In this document: positions 1-6,316 of the stretch, piece after piece
Layout: every line of letters begins with the position of its first letter
Position numbering within the stretch: position 1 is the first letter of the stretch
Source: Parvularculaceae bacterium UBA4496
Lineage (GTDB): Bacteria; Pseudomonadota; Alphaproteobacteria; Caulobacterales; Parvularculaceae
Assembly: GCA_002388885.1 (NCBI GenBank)
Contig: DGNI01000094.1
Span: 15,892-32,275, forward strand
Length of the DNA: 16,384 nucleotides
Direction: 5' to 3'
Position numbers and translations under genes: made by a program
The notes under the pieces: generated by a model
Told to the model about the DNA's origin: nothing
What the model saw: the letters and a program-made list of their open reading frames with translations, nothing else
The model's database searches: none

Positions 1-165
1 TTGCCAACCGACTGCTTAAAAAAGCACGATTTACGAGGGGCACAACTAAGAATGAAATATCCTCCCGTACAAGCTTGAGCTCTCTCGGGATCGATAAATC
101 CCTCTGGTTTGTCGAATCCCACTCAGGATAAACTCGGCCTTGGCCATCTATCAACCGTCTATGAA

Positions 166-192
166 CCGGGGCCGCGCAATGCGCGGCCCCGG
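166..192 (-). terminator. Strong hairpin ending the rnk operon
   Basis: A perfect 12-bp inverted repeat, CCGGGGCCGCGC (166-177) and GCGCGGCCCCGG (181-192), is separated by a 3-base loop. It begins 16 bases past the stop of the minus-strand NDUFS4-like gene, so on that strand it acts as its terminator, although only two T residues follow. On the plus strand it is followed by CGATATTTT, so it could also stop a plus-strand gene entering from the left. The stem is directly visible; the terminator function is inferred. Confidence 0.7.
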
Positions 193-208
193 CGATATTT
201 TCGCGAAG

Positions 209-652
209 TCACTTCAGTTCCGCATCCTGAACTAATGGGATGGCAGGCCGACGCAATGTTCGCTGCCGCGCCAACTCTGATTGATAGTTGCGGTGCTGAA
301 GTATTGCTGGGCGGTCGATAATGCTGTAACGCCACCCTCTGGATTCCGCGAATAAAACAGCGCTTTTCAGGCTTGGGAAATCGAGACGAATGTCGCTGTA
401 AGGGTCTCGCGAGCTGGTCCAACCCATCAATGGTTCTATTTTACGCGGCGCCCACGGCTCAAATTCGATGTACCACTGTGATAACGCGCGCAGCCCTGCG
501 CGACCGGGCGTACGCGATCGTTGACGGATAATCGCGAGAGGGCCGTCGTGCGCCGGTGCTTCGGCGCGGGCCGCCAATGGTCCACTGTCTGCAAGTTCTT
601 TCGTTTTCGACAGTCGAGTTCCGGCAAAGTCGTCGGTTTGGTGAATGCTCAT
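209..652 (-). CDS. NDUFS4-like complex I accessory protein (ETC complex I subunit conserved region)
   Basis: This 147-residue protein matches the family 'NADH dehydrogenase ubiquinone Fe-S protein 4' / ETC complex I subunit conserved region, an accessory subunit on the peripheral arm of NADH:ubiquinone oxidoreductase in mitochondria and alphaproteobacteria. The diagnostic block lies at about residues 61-108: W-x-IEFEP, then PRKIEPLMGWTSSRDP, then IRLDFPSLKSAVLFAE and WRYSI. The N-terminal 50 residues are Arg-rich and less conserved. The start is supported by AAGGAAA about 7 bases upstream of the ATG. It is the last gene of a minus-strand group behind rnk and an unknown gene (32 bp upstream) and is followed by a strong hairpin. 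No other nuo genes are in view, so this is a detached subunit gene. The family call is firm; whether this copy is incorporated into complex I is inference. Confidence 0.85.
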   Translation of the reverse strand: MSIHQTDDFAGTRLSKTKELADSGPLAARAEAPAHDGPLAIIRQRSRTPGRAGLRALSQWYIEFEPWAPRKIEPLMGWTSSRDPYSDIRLDFPSLKSAVLFAESRGWRYSIIDRPAILQHRNYQSELARQRTLRRPAIPLVQDAELK

Positions 653-684
653 TATTGATTTCCTTTACAATGCAGAGAACCGTT

Positions 685-1326
685 TCAGGCCTCAAACGGA
701 TTGTGGAGCTTTCGGGCAAATATTTTTCGTAATAAAGTCGTCGGCTTTCTCCAATCGATGATTTGATGTTCAGATTTGTTTACGCCGCGATAACAGAGAA
801 GTCGTGTTTCCAGCATCGGCAATGATAAAAACATGACAAGTCGAATGTGCGTTTCTGCGGGTGTTTTCGGATGATCCCAAAGGTATCGCTGTAAATTTAC
901 CGCAGCCTCAGTTAAGGTCGTTGAGTGAGCGAAACCATTCATTGGTATTGCGTCCATCGATAACGTTCGCGTGAATATAGCCGCGTCGTCCAGGCCCGCT
1001 TGCCAATGATCGGTTGCATAATGAAAAACTTTATCGCGGATTGTATGCCGCGCTGTTTCCGATGTGCTGTCGTAATCCACAAATACCGTTGGCGGATTCA
1101 GCAAGACAGCCCTGCCCGTAGCCACCGAAAACGCAGCTTCGGATAAAGCCACGCTCAATAATTGATCACGTGCGTCAGGCGACAACGCCAGTTCTGCAGC
1201 ATGTGCGATGAGAAGTTCATTTGCTGATTCAGGCGAACGCCTCGTCAATAGGTCATGCGCCTCCCAACGCGCAGTGGCGAGCACTGCTGCGACTGCCGCA
1301 CATGGACTGTCATTAGTCTGCGGCAT
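685..1326 (-). CDS. Hypothetical protein, 213 residues
   Basis: I do not recognise this protein. It starts one base after the stop of rnk (TGA-A-ATG), so the two are almost certainly translationally coupled, and the NDUFS4-like gene follows after 32 bp. The sequence looks soluble and largely helical: an Ala-rich N-terminal half (ELALSPDARDQLLSVALSEAAF), a central segment with FHYATDHWQAGLDDAAIFTRTL, and a basic C-terminus (WRKPTTLLRKIFARKLHNPFEA). No signal peptide, membrane helix or catalytic motif is obvious. Single Cys residues at 9 and about 182 form no metal site. Its position suggests a role linked to rnk or respiration, but that is only context. It is probably real because of the tight spacing on both sides and its length. 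Confidence 0.7.
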   Translation of the reverse strand: MPQTNDSPCAAVAAVLATARWEAHDLLTRRSPESANELLIAHAAELALSPDARDQLLSVALSEAAFSVATGRAVLLNPPTVFVDYDSTSETARHTIRDKVFHYATDHWQAGLDDAAIFTRTLSMDAIPMNGFAHSTTLTEAAVNLQRYLWDHPKTPAETHIRLVMFLSLPMLETRLLCYRGVNKSEHQIIDWRKPTTLLRKIFARKLHNPFEA

Positions 1327-1327
1327 T

Positions 1328-1741
1328 TCATGCCCCTATTACTGGGTCTTGAACCCGGAGAATTTCCAGCACCCGTGTGCGGCCATCGGCGCCGACCCAT
1401 TGAAAGCGAGCGTTTATCGTCAATCCGATCAACGATGCGCCAACCGGCGTCAGCACCGAAATGCGACCTGCGTTGATGTCCGCATCTTTTGGCAATACGA
1501 GTTGAACTTTGTTGGTTTTACCAGCCGATACGTCCTGGAACTCAACGTGAGAACCAAGTTTGACGAATTTTTCGTCATGGTCGGAGCGGACTCTAATGGC
1601 TCGATCCAGTTCGTCGGCTAATAGGGCTGCGCTTGCAGACGCGTTGCCGCCGGCATGAGCCAAACGAGAAAGAACGTCATAATCGGCGTCCGTGATATAG
1701 ATCACGGGCTTTTTGAATGTTTCCGTGGCGACCTGATCCAT
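1328..1741 (-). CDS. rnk: Rnk-like regulator of nucleoside diphosphate kinase (GreA/GreB C-terminal fold)
   Basis: The 137-residue product has the architecture of Rnk, a Gre-factor relative that binds RNA polymerase but lacks the long coiled coil needed for transcript cleavage. The N-terminal part (PVIYITDADYDVLSRLA) corresponds to the short Rnk helical module. The C-terminal part is the GreA/GreB FKBP-like domain: VQLVLPKDADINAGRISVLTPVGASLIGL and then FQWVGADGRTRVLEILRVQDP. The frame stays open to an ATG at 1798, but I prefer the ATG at 1741 because GGAGAA lies about 5 bases upstream of it and the length then equals E. coli Rnk (136 residues). It heads a minus-strand operon with the 213-residue unknown gene and the NDUFS4-like gene. 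A perfect palindrome sits roughly 90 bp upstream of this start. A generic GreA/GreB-domain factor is the alternative name. Confidence 0.8.
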   Translation of the reverse strand: MDQVATETFKKPVIYITDADYDVLSRLAHAGGNASASAALLADELDRAIRVRSDHDEKFVKLGSHVEFQDVSAGKTNKVQLVLPKDADINAGRISVLTPVGASLIGLTINARFQWVGADGRTRVLEILRVQDPVIGA

Positions 1742-1798
1742 TTTCTTCTCCATAGTCGAATAAACCGGTGCGTTAGCCGGCGCTGACGAAGTCAACAT

Positions 1799-2178
1799 TG
1801 TTCTGTTTGCAAATTGAAAATCGAGATAACTCGCACTGGTATTATCAGTGCGTTCAGAACTGCGGTTTTTGATTAATTTCCCCGAGCCCCCGTCAAATAA
1901 AGGCCGGAGAGCGCGGGGCTATGAGCCTGCGATAATAAGGCCTGCGTGAAGTACGCGGCGGGGAAATATGGCGGTCATGAACATGTTGAACTTAAGATTG
2001 GATTCGAATTGAGGAAAGTCAATAGGCGGGTTTTGCCGCATGCGTCAGTTTCGCCTTTACTTTAAAATGGGCGGTAATCGGACAGTCCATTTCCGCTCAA
2101 AAACGCCGGTTCTCAGCCCCTAGTGGCGCCAACTGCGAAATGCACGGGCAAGGTCGAAGGCAGTAACAAAGCAATAAA
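1799..2178. other. Intergenic stretch between divergent rnk and the thioredoxin-like gene
   Basis: About 380 bases with no credible gene on either strand; the longest ATG-initiated plus-strand frame is about 27 codons without a ribosome binding site. It contains the palindrome at 1832-1852 described separately. Sequence from 2162 onward is repeated in front of ada. No tRNA, small RNA or riboswitch fold is recognised by eye. Confidence 0.6.
1832..1852. promoter_or_regulatory. Perfect palindrome upstream of rnk (candidate operator)
   Basis: CGCACTG (1832-1838) and CAGTGCG (1846-1852) are exact inverted repeats with a 7-base AT-rich centre. On the minus strand the centre supplies GATAAT, a plausible -10 hexamer for rnk, with no good -35 upstream. 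A regulator binding here would cover the promoter. The repeat is seen directly; the function is inferred. Confidence 0.35.
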
Positions 2179-2239
2179 CGGATAGAAACCGATTGTCGAC
2201 GTTCCAATATGTGTTGTGCAACCTTTGCAGGAGTTAAAA
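2162..2239 (+). promoter_or_regulatory. Leader/promoter block A of the thioredoxin-like gene, duplicated before ada
   Basis: This block shares AGTRACA, then after 10 bases CGGATAGAAA, then CCAATATG, GTG and AAC, all at identical spacing, with the block at 2544-2622. Over 44 aligned bases from 2179 (against 2561) I count 34 identities. It ends in an AGGAG ribosome binding site for the ATG at 2240. Shared transcriptional control of the two genes is the simplest reading; a recent local duplication is the other. Confidence 0.45.
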
Positions 2240-2476
2240 ATGGCTGAAAAAACTTACTTTTATCACGTCGGCTGCGACGTATGCGCCGACGCGGAGCGCC
2301 AGTTCGCTAATAATTTGGACAAAACCAAATTTGAGATCGAACGCGTCCACCTGGGCGAAAAGCCGGCGCGGCGCGCTGAGGCCAAAGCCGCCGGCGTCAA
2401 GACCGTCCCGGCTTTCGTTATCGCCGGAAAGCCCTACCACATCAATTTCGGCGCAAACCTCGCCGATCTAAAATAA
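2240..2476 (+). CDS. Small thioredoxin/glutaredoxin-fold protein with CxxC
   Basis: This is a compact 78-residue thioredoxin-fold protein, probably a cytosolic thiol-disulfide exchange or glutaredoxin-like protein. The redox motif is C12-D-V-C15 right after the first strand (KTYFYHVGCDVC), and the cis-proline motif is TVPAF with Pro57 after KAAGVK, followed by a second beta strand (FVIAGKPYHINFG). The frame is open from 2216, but the ATG at 2240 is preceded by AGGAG 5-6 bases upstream, so I use it. There is no signal peptide. Its leader DNA resembles the ada leader 380 bp downstream, hinting at co-regulation with the alkylation response. The fold call is good; the physiological partner is unknown. 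Most family members of this size are annotated only as thioredoxin family. Confidence 0.75.
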   Translation: MAEKTYFYHVGCDVCADAERQFANNLDKTKFEIERVHLGEKPARRAEAKAAGVKTVPAFVIAGKPYHINFGANLADLK

Positions 2477-2498
2477 GCTCGCTGGAGCCTCGGAACCA

Positions 2499-2523
2499 GC
2501 CTCGCACCATCCGGGTGTGAGGC
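2499..2523 (+). terminator. Hairpin after the thioredoxin-like gene
   Basis: GCCTCGCACC (2499-2508) can pair with GGTGTGAGGC (2514-2523), ten base pairs including one G-U wobble and a 5-base loop, starting 22 bases after the stop codon. No T-run follows, so intrinsic termination is uncertain. It may instead protect the 3' end of the transcript. Confidence 0.4.
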
Positions 2524-2543
2524 CGTTCCTGCCGCATAGGGCG

Positions 2544-2622
2544 AGTGACATTTTAACCCCCGGATAGAAAACGATCATCGCCATACCAATATGAGCGGTG
2601 GAACACTTATAGGAGCAATAAA
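2544..2622 (+). promoter_or_regulatory. Leader/promoter block B of ada, related to block A
   Basis: AGTGACA, CGGATAGAAA (2561-2570) and CCAATATG (2586-2593) appear in the same order and at the same spacing as in 2162-2239. The block ends in AGGAG (2611-2615) ahead of the ada ATG at 2623. No E. coli-type Ada box is evident to me in the block. Confidence 0.45.
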
Positions 2623-3537
2623 ATGTTGGTGGCGGCTGAGGATCGGCGTTGGCAAGCGGTGGCTTCCCGTGATGCCGCATTGGATGCGTCCTTGCGCTAT
2701 GGCGTAACGACCACCGGAATTTATTGCCGCCCATCCTGCACGACGCCGACACCCTTGCAAAATAACGTTGTCTATTTTGCCGACAACGCGGCCGCAGAGG
2801 AAGCGGGATTTACGCCGTGCAAACGGTGCCGCCCTCAACATGAGACGTCTTCGACGCCGCATATAGATGCTGTGCGGAAGGCCTGCATGAGCATGCACAA
2901 TGCTGCGCGGCCTCCTGCGCCGGCAACATTGGCTGAAAATGTCGGCATGAGCCGATTTCACTTTCATCGCGTCTTCAAAAATGTACTTGGCGTTACGCCG
3001 CACGAATACGCCAGCGAGCTGCGCTGGAAGCGGCTTTCGCAATATTTGACCCTCGGACTGCCAACGACCGAAGCAATTTATGAAGCGGGTTTTGGTGCGG
3101 TTTCACGCGTGTACGAAAAGGCGCGTCGCGGGCTCGGCATGACTCCAGCGATCTGGCGGGCGAGCGGCGCCGGCGCTGCGGTTTGGCATGCTATCATTGA
3201 ACGACGTTTTCGTGATGTCCTGGTTGCGGGCACAGATGACGGCGTCAGCACCATTGCGCTCAATTATAGTCGAAACGATCTCGAAGATCTGCTCTACAAA
3301 CAGTTTTCTGCTGCGTCTATTCGCTCTGCGGATGACGCTACCCTATTCTGGCTTTCCGAAGCGGTTGAAAGAGCGGAATTGCCAGACAGCGTCACTTCGT
3401 TTCCGTCGCATGTTCGCGAGACTGCCTTTGCCGCACGGCTACGAAAGGCAATCAATAATGCGAATATAGACGGCCCATTGGCGTCGAGTGCGATTCAAAG
3501 GGTACCGTCCAGGGGCATGGCGTCTCTCCCTCGCTAG
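2623..3537 (+). CDS. ada: Ada-type regulator / methylphosphotriester methyltransferase lacking the C-terminal MGMT active site
   Basis: Ada repairs methyl damage and activates the adaptive response to alkylation. The N-terminal zinc domain is intact: C35-RPS-C39 and C66-KR-C69, with Cys35 equivalent to the methyl-accepting Cys38 of E. coli Ada. An AraC-type double HTH follows (about 80-165; TLAENVGMSRFHFHRVFKNVLGVTP, then EAGFGAVSRVYEKARRGLGMTP). The N-terminal half of the O6-alkylguanine methyltransferase domain is recognisable (VLVAGTDDGVSTIALNYS, then RETAFAARLRKA). The product then ends at 304 residues, versus about 354 in E. coli, and the catalytic PCHR motif is absent. Downstream DNA shows no out-of-frame PCHR. 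The protein should therefore sense methylphosphotriesters and regulate, like the separate AdaA of Bacillus, but not repair O6-methylguanine. A strong hairpin follows. AGGAG precedes the start. Confidence 0.85.
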   Translation: MLVAAEDRRWQAVASRDAALDASLRYGVTTTGIYCRPSCTTPTPLQNNVVYFADNAAAEEAGFTPCKRCRPQHETSSTPHIDAVRKACMSMHNAARPPAPATLAENVGMSRFHFHRVFKNVLGVTPHEYASELRWKRLSQYLTLGLPTTEAIYEAGFGAVSRVYEKARRGLGMTPAIWRASGAGAAVWHAIIERRFRDVLVAGTDDGVSTIALNYSRNDLEDLLYKQFSAASIRSADDATLFWLSEAVERAELPDSVTSFPSHVRETAFAARLRKAINNANIDGPLASSAIQRVPSRGMASLPR

Positions 3538-3549
3538 CCTGTCCCTGTC

Positions 3550-3582
3550 GCCGGGCCGGCTACCCCTCCCCGCCGGCCCGGC
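3550..3582 (+). terminator. Perfect GC-rich hairpin after ada
   Basis: GCCGGGCCGGC (3550-3560) and GCCGGCCCGGC (3572-3582) are an exact 11-bp inverted repeat with an 11-base C-rich loop, starting 13 bases after the ada stop. The following sequence (AGTAATCTTAT) has no clean U-tract. It probably ends the ada transcript and fits a real gene end here rather than a sequencing break in ada. Confidence 0.6.
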
Positions 3583-3639
3583 AGTAATCTTATCAACCAC
3601 CCCTGAAGCAAGCGTCTAGCGCGAGCCGTTTAGCCGCTG

Positions 3640-3654
3640 ATCACATATTGTGAT
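3640..3654. promoter_or_regulatory. Small perfect palindrome before the SFPASDPP gene
   Basis: ATCACA (3640-3645), TAT, TGTGAT (3649-3654) is an exact inverted repeat just before the GGAG ribosome binding site (3656-3659). It could be an operator or a short leader hairpin next to the start site. Only the repeat itself is observed. Confidence 0.3.
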
Positions 3655-3668
3655 AGGAGTATTTCATC

Positions 3669-4034
3669 ATGAATAGGCCACCTATGAATAAGGGCCAAAG
3701 CACCGCAATCTCGGCCGACACAACCGAAAAGATCGTTTGTGAGGAAACCCTCGACCAGACGCTTGAGGCTTCCTTTCCAGCTAGCGATCCGCCAAACTGG
3801 ACGTTGGGCGTTGGAGACCCGATCCCATCCGAGAATAAGCACACAAGTGACGTCGATGGTGGCAATTCTGGCGAACGGTATGTGCGGCGTTCTAGTTCAA
3901 ATGACGACCAACGGCTTTGCAAGAGCGCGTGCGTAGAGTTTCCTGCCTGGATGAATGAAGGGCCGCTCTGTGTGGCAGCGCCTGAAGCAGTCGTCTTCGG
4001 TAAAAGGATGGTATTACCAGTCTTTCCCACTTGA
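3669..4034 (+). CDS. Small hydrophilic protein with LDxxLExSFPASDPP motif
   Basis: The core LDQTLEASFPASDPPNW (about residues 28-44) matches a short motif widespread in small, uncharacterised, acidic proteins of alphaproteobacteria and other proteobacteria. No biochemical function is known to me. The start is supported by GGAG 9 bases upstream of the ATG at 3669; a second in-frame ATG lies five codons on. Family members are usually 50-80 residues long, so the 121-residue length is odd. After about residue 55 the sequence loses family character and becomes compositionally irregular (YVRRSSSNDDQRLCKSACVEF, then GPLCVAAPEAVVFGKRMVLPVFPT), which may be an extension or the result of a frameshift. 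A good rho-independent terminator at 4116 closes the unit. The N-terminal half is convincing; the tail is not. Confidence 0.65.
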   Translation: MNRPPMNKGQSTAISADTTEKIVCEETLDQTLEASFPASDPPNWTLGVGDPIPSENKHTSDVDGGNSGERYVRRSSSNDDQRLCKSACVEFPAWMNEGPLCVAAPEAVVFGKRMVLPVFPT

Positions 4035-4115
4035 GGAAACGCGCTGGATAGAGGAAGCGCGACTGAAAATTGGCGCACTGACGCAGGCGCTAAAAATCCA
4101 TCGAGCGAACTCTTC

Positions 4116-4144
4116 GGCGGCGCCTCGGGCGTCGCCTGTTTTTG
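4116..4144 (+). terminator. Rho-independent terminator
   Basis: GGCGGCGCC (4116-4124), loop TCG, GGCGTCGCC (4128-4136) form a 9-bp stem with one G-U pair, followed directly by TGTTTTTG. It is the most canonical intrinsic terminator in the window and ends the transcript of the SFPASDPP gene before the MFS gene. Confidence 0.8.
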
Positions 4145-4203
4145 ATTAGACGGCGCAAAAGCAGCCGTTCTCATGTGCGAAAAAAATATTGGCGGGCGGA
4201 AAT

Positions 4204-5421
4204 ATGATTGCAAGTGCGGCAAGAATGAGATCGTTATTGTCCAGCGGCGGCGTTTACGTCGTTGGCAATAGCCTGTTGGGAATCATTCTGCCTCTGCGGA
4301 TGGAATCGGAAGGATTTCCGATTTTTCTGATCGGGCTTGTGATGACCGCATATTATGTTGGGCAAGCAATAGGCAGTCATTTTTCAAAAAACGTCATTTT
4401 TGGCGTCGGACATATTCGCGCATTCACCGTCTTCGCAGCCGTCGGTGCTTCAACCACGCTGATTTACGATCCATTATTCTCCGCGCCCGCGTGGTTCGTT
4501 TTGCGCGCGATCAATGGATTTTGCTTCGCCGGCATGGCGACAACGCTGGAAAGCTGGCTGAACGATGAAAGCAGCAAGAAAACCCGGGGGAAAGTGCTGG
4601 GGTTGTATATGACGGTCCAATTTTTATCCGTGGCGACAGGTCAGTTGCTGGTCAATATTGCGAATGTCAGCGAACCGGAATTGTTCATGCTCGCGGCGGG
4701 GCTGATAAGTTTGTCTCTAATTCCGGTGGCGCTCACACGTCTTCCTGAGCCGCATCTGGGCAAATATCATCCCTTTGGAGTTATCTCGCTTTTTCGGAAA
4801 TCGCCAATTGGCGCAGCCGGTGCAATGACAGCGGGCGTTCTATTGGGATCATTCTATGTGATGGGCGTCGTATTCGCCTATGAAACGGGCCTCAGCGTCT
4901 CGGAAGTTTCCATTTTCATGGGCGTCGCGATTCTGGGCGGCTTTCTAATTCAGTGGCCTGTAGGCAAGCTTTCCGACTTTTTCGATCGCCGACTGGTTTT
5001 AATCGGTGTGACATTGCTGCCGCCTGCCGCCTGGGGGCTGCAAGCGCTGTTTAATTTCAGCGCGGAAACGCCGGTAGGGTTGTTCGTTGTCGCACTGATA
5101 CTGGGCGCCGCTATAGCCAGCGTTTATCCAATCAGCGTTGCACAAACCTTTGATAGACTTGACCGTCATGAATATGTGTCGGCGTCGGGCGGCCTCGTGC
5201 TTTCCTACGCGGTCGGTGCAATTGTCGGTCCGCTGATTGCAACTGCCACGATGACAACATTCGGACCGCATACGTTTTTGGGATTTGAGGCAGTTATCGC
5301 CGCGATATTTTCAATCACCGTCACTTACAGCCTACTCAAGAGGCCGCGTCCGGCGCCTGTTCAACGTGAGCCATTCGTGCCTGTGCCAACGCCGTCGCAG
5401 GTCGCTGTGGAAACAGATTAA
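4204..5421 (+). CDS. MFS transporter, YcaD-like
   Basis: This 405-residue, 12-helix major facilitator of the inner membrane has the usual two six-helix halves separated by a cytoplasmic loop at about 185-205. The segment LESWLNDESSKKTRGKVLGLYM (start of the fifth helix region) corresponds to the ExWLN...TRGxVL signature of YcaD-like efflux-type MFS proteins, and the second half has WPVGKLSDFFDRR, an MFS A-like loop. The C-terminal tail of about 30 residues is Pro-rich and hydrophilic. The frame is open to a TTG at 4189, but the ATG at 4204 has GGGCGGA just upstream and is preferred. Substrate unknown. It is transcribed alone behind the terminator at 4116 and runs convergently into sodB with 11 bases between the stop codons. 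Confidence 0.85.
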   Translation: MIASAARMRSLLSSGGVYVVGNSLLGIILPLRMESEGFPIFLIGLVMTAYYVGQAIGSHFSKNVIFGVGHIRAFTVFAAVGASTTLIYDPLFSAPAWFVLRAINGFCFAGMATTLESWLNDESSKKTRGKVLGLYMTVQFLSVATGQLLVNIANVSEPELFMLAAGLISLSLIPVALTRLPEPHLGKYHPFGVISLFRKSPIGAAGAMTAGVLLGSFYVMGVVFAYETGLSVSEVSIFMGVAILGGFLIQWPVGKLSDFFDRRLVLIGVTLLPPAAWGLQALFNFSAETPVGLFVVALILGAAIASVYPISVAQTFDRLDRHEYVSASGGLVLSYAVGAIVGPLIATATMTTFGPHTFLGFEAVIAAIFSITVTYSLLKRPRPAPVQREPFVPVPTPSQVAVETD

Positions 5422-5432
5422 ACTTCGCCAGT

Positions 5433-6035
5433 CTAAGACCGCTGAAGGTTTTGGTTCGCAAAGTCCCAATTGATGAGCTTGTCAATGAAGACATCGATAT
5501 AGCGGGGACGATCATTTTGGTAATCGAGATAATAGGCGTGCTCCCAGACATCCATCGTTAGAAGCGGCGTTGAGCTTGATATGATGAGTGGCGTTACAGC
5601 GTTTGGCGTGCTCAGTACGTTCAATTTTCTGTCCTGCATGACAAGCCACGCCCAGCCTGAACCAAAATGTGTCCTTGCGACTTTCGCAAATGATTCCTTC
5701 AATCCCTCTACGCCGCCGAAATCCCTTTCAATTGCCTTGGCCACAGCGCCGTCTGGCGCGCCGCCGCCTGACGGCGTCATGGACCGCCAATAGAATGTGT
5801 GATTCCAAACTTGCGCCGCATTATTGAAGATACCGATTTTGTCGGGATCATCAGCCGAAGAGCGAATGATTTCTTCGAGCGGCGCTTCGTCTTCGGGCCG
5901 GCCGGCAATCAATTTGTTGAGATTGTTAGCATAGGCCTGGTGGTGCTTGCCGTAATGATAGTCCAGCGTTTGCTTCGAGATATGCGGCGCCAGCGCATCG
6001 CGCGCATAGGGCAGCGGGGGAAGTTCAATCGCCAT
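5433..6035 (-). CDS. sodB: Superoxide dismutase, iron type
   Basis: This 200-residue cytosolic Fe/Mn-family enzyme converts superoxide to hydrogen peroxide and oxygen. All metal ligands are present: H27, H79 (in WNHTFYW), D162 and H166 (MDVWEHAYYLDY). Tyr35 corresponds to the second-sphere Tyr34. The Gln at 75 (AAQVWNH) placed before the second ligand is typical of the iron form, as is FNNAAQVWNHTFYW; cambialistic use cannot be excluded. The frame is open to 6212, but MAIELPPLPYARDAL is the canonical N-terminus and AAGGAGGAT lies a short distance upstream of the ATG at 6035. No signal peptide. It is the last gene of a four-gene minus-strand operon, 22 bp after the small CSMHELDP protein. Confidence 0.97.
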   Translation of the reverse strand: MAIELPPLPYARDALAPHISKQTLDYHYGKHHQAYANNLNKLIAGRPEDEAPLEEIIRSSADDPDKIGIFNNAAQVWNHTFYWRSMTPSGGGAPDGAVAKAIERDFGGVEGLKESFAKVARTHFGSGWAWLVMQDRKLNVLSTPNAVTPLIISSSTPLLTMDVWEHAYYLDYQNDRPRYIDVFIDKLINWDFANQNLQRS

Positions 6036-6057
6036 AATTTTTGGTATCCTCCTTGGG

Positions 6058-6309
6058 CTAATCGAGTTCGAGCGCGACTTTCTCGCGCGTCGCGTCGCCG
6101 TCAATTTGTTGAAATTCCGGATCAAGTTCATGCATGGAGCAAGGCGATGACGCGAAGGGACGCAATCCATCTTCGGATGAAGGCGCGACGTGCTTTTCAG
6201 AATCGCGCGCATCCTTCAGCTTTTTTGGTTTAGACACGTGGGACATTACGTGGCGAAGGAAATTCACGACGTTGCGAGAGATCCATCCGTAATTCGTTAG
6301 CGCGCTCAT
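6058..6309 (-). CDS. Small protein with SSPCSMHELDPEF motif
   Basis: An 83-residue protein with no full-length family known to me. Residues about 54-66 carry SSPCSMHELDPEF. This resembles a short SPPCxxHExDPxY segment I recall at the N-termini of various proteobacterial proteins, including extended 5-formyl-THF cyclo-ligases, and the cyclo-ligase encoded just upstream has a degenerate version of it (CAYSVPHDF). The gene lies 7 bp after the cyclo-ligase stop and 22 bp before sodB, so it is part of that operon. GGGAG sits very close to the ATG at 6309; a second ATG at 6246 would give 62 residues and drop a slightly hydrophobic N-terminus. The Cys and His of the motif could bind a metal, but that is only a guess. 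Confidence 0.6.
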   Translation of the reverse strand: MSALTNYGWISRNVVNFLRHVMSHVSKPKKLKDARDSEKHVAPSSEDGLRPFASSPCSMHELDPEFQQIDGDATREKVALELD

Positions 6310-6316
6310 ATCTCCC

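Noticed and set aside
3..129. An open plus-strand frame from the left edge ending in TAA at 127-129, possibly the tail of a gene entering the window
   Set aside because: Forty-two codons with no recognisable family sequence and several rare codons. The hairpin at 166-192 would suit a converging gene, but this is too little to call it.
1861..1920. Near-palindrome CCCCGAGC ... GCGCGGGG upstream of rnk
   Set aside because: Has a mismatch and a long separation, and is not placed at any transcript end.
3955..4149. A 64-codon plus-strand frame after the SFPASDPP gene
   Set aside because: It overlaps the 3' end of the preceding gene, has no ribosome binding site and reads straight through the clear terminator at 4116-4144.
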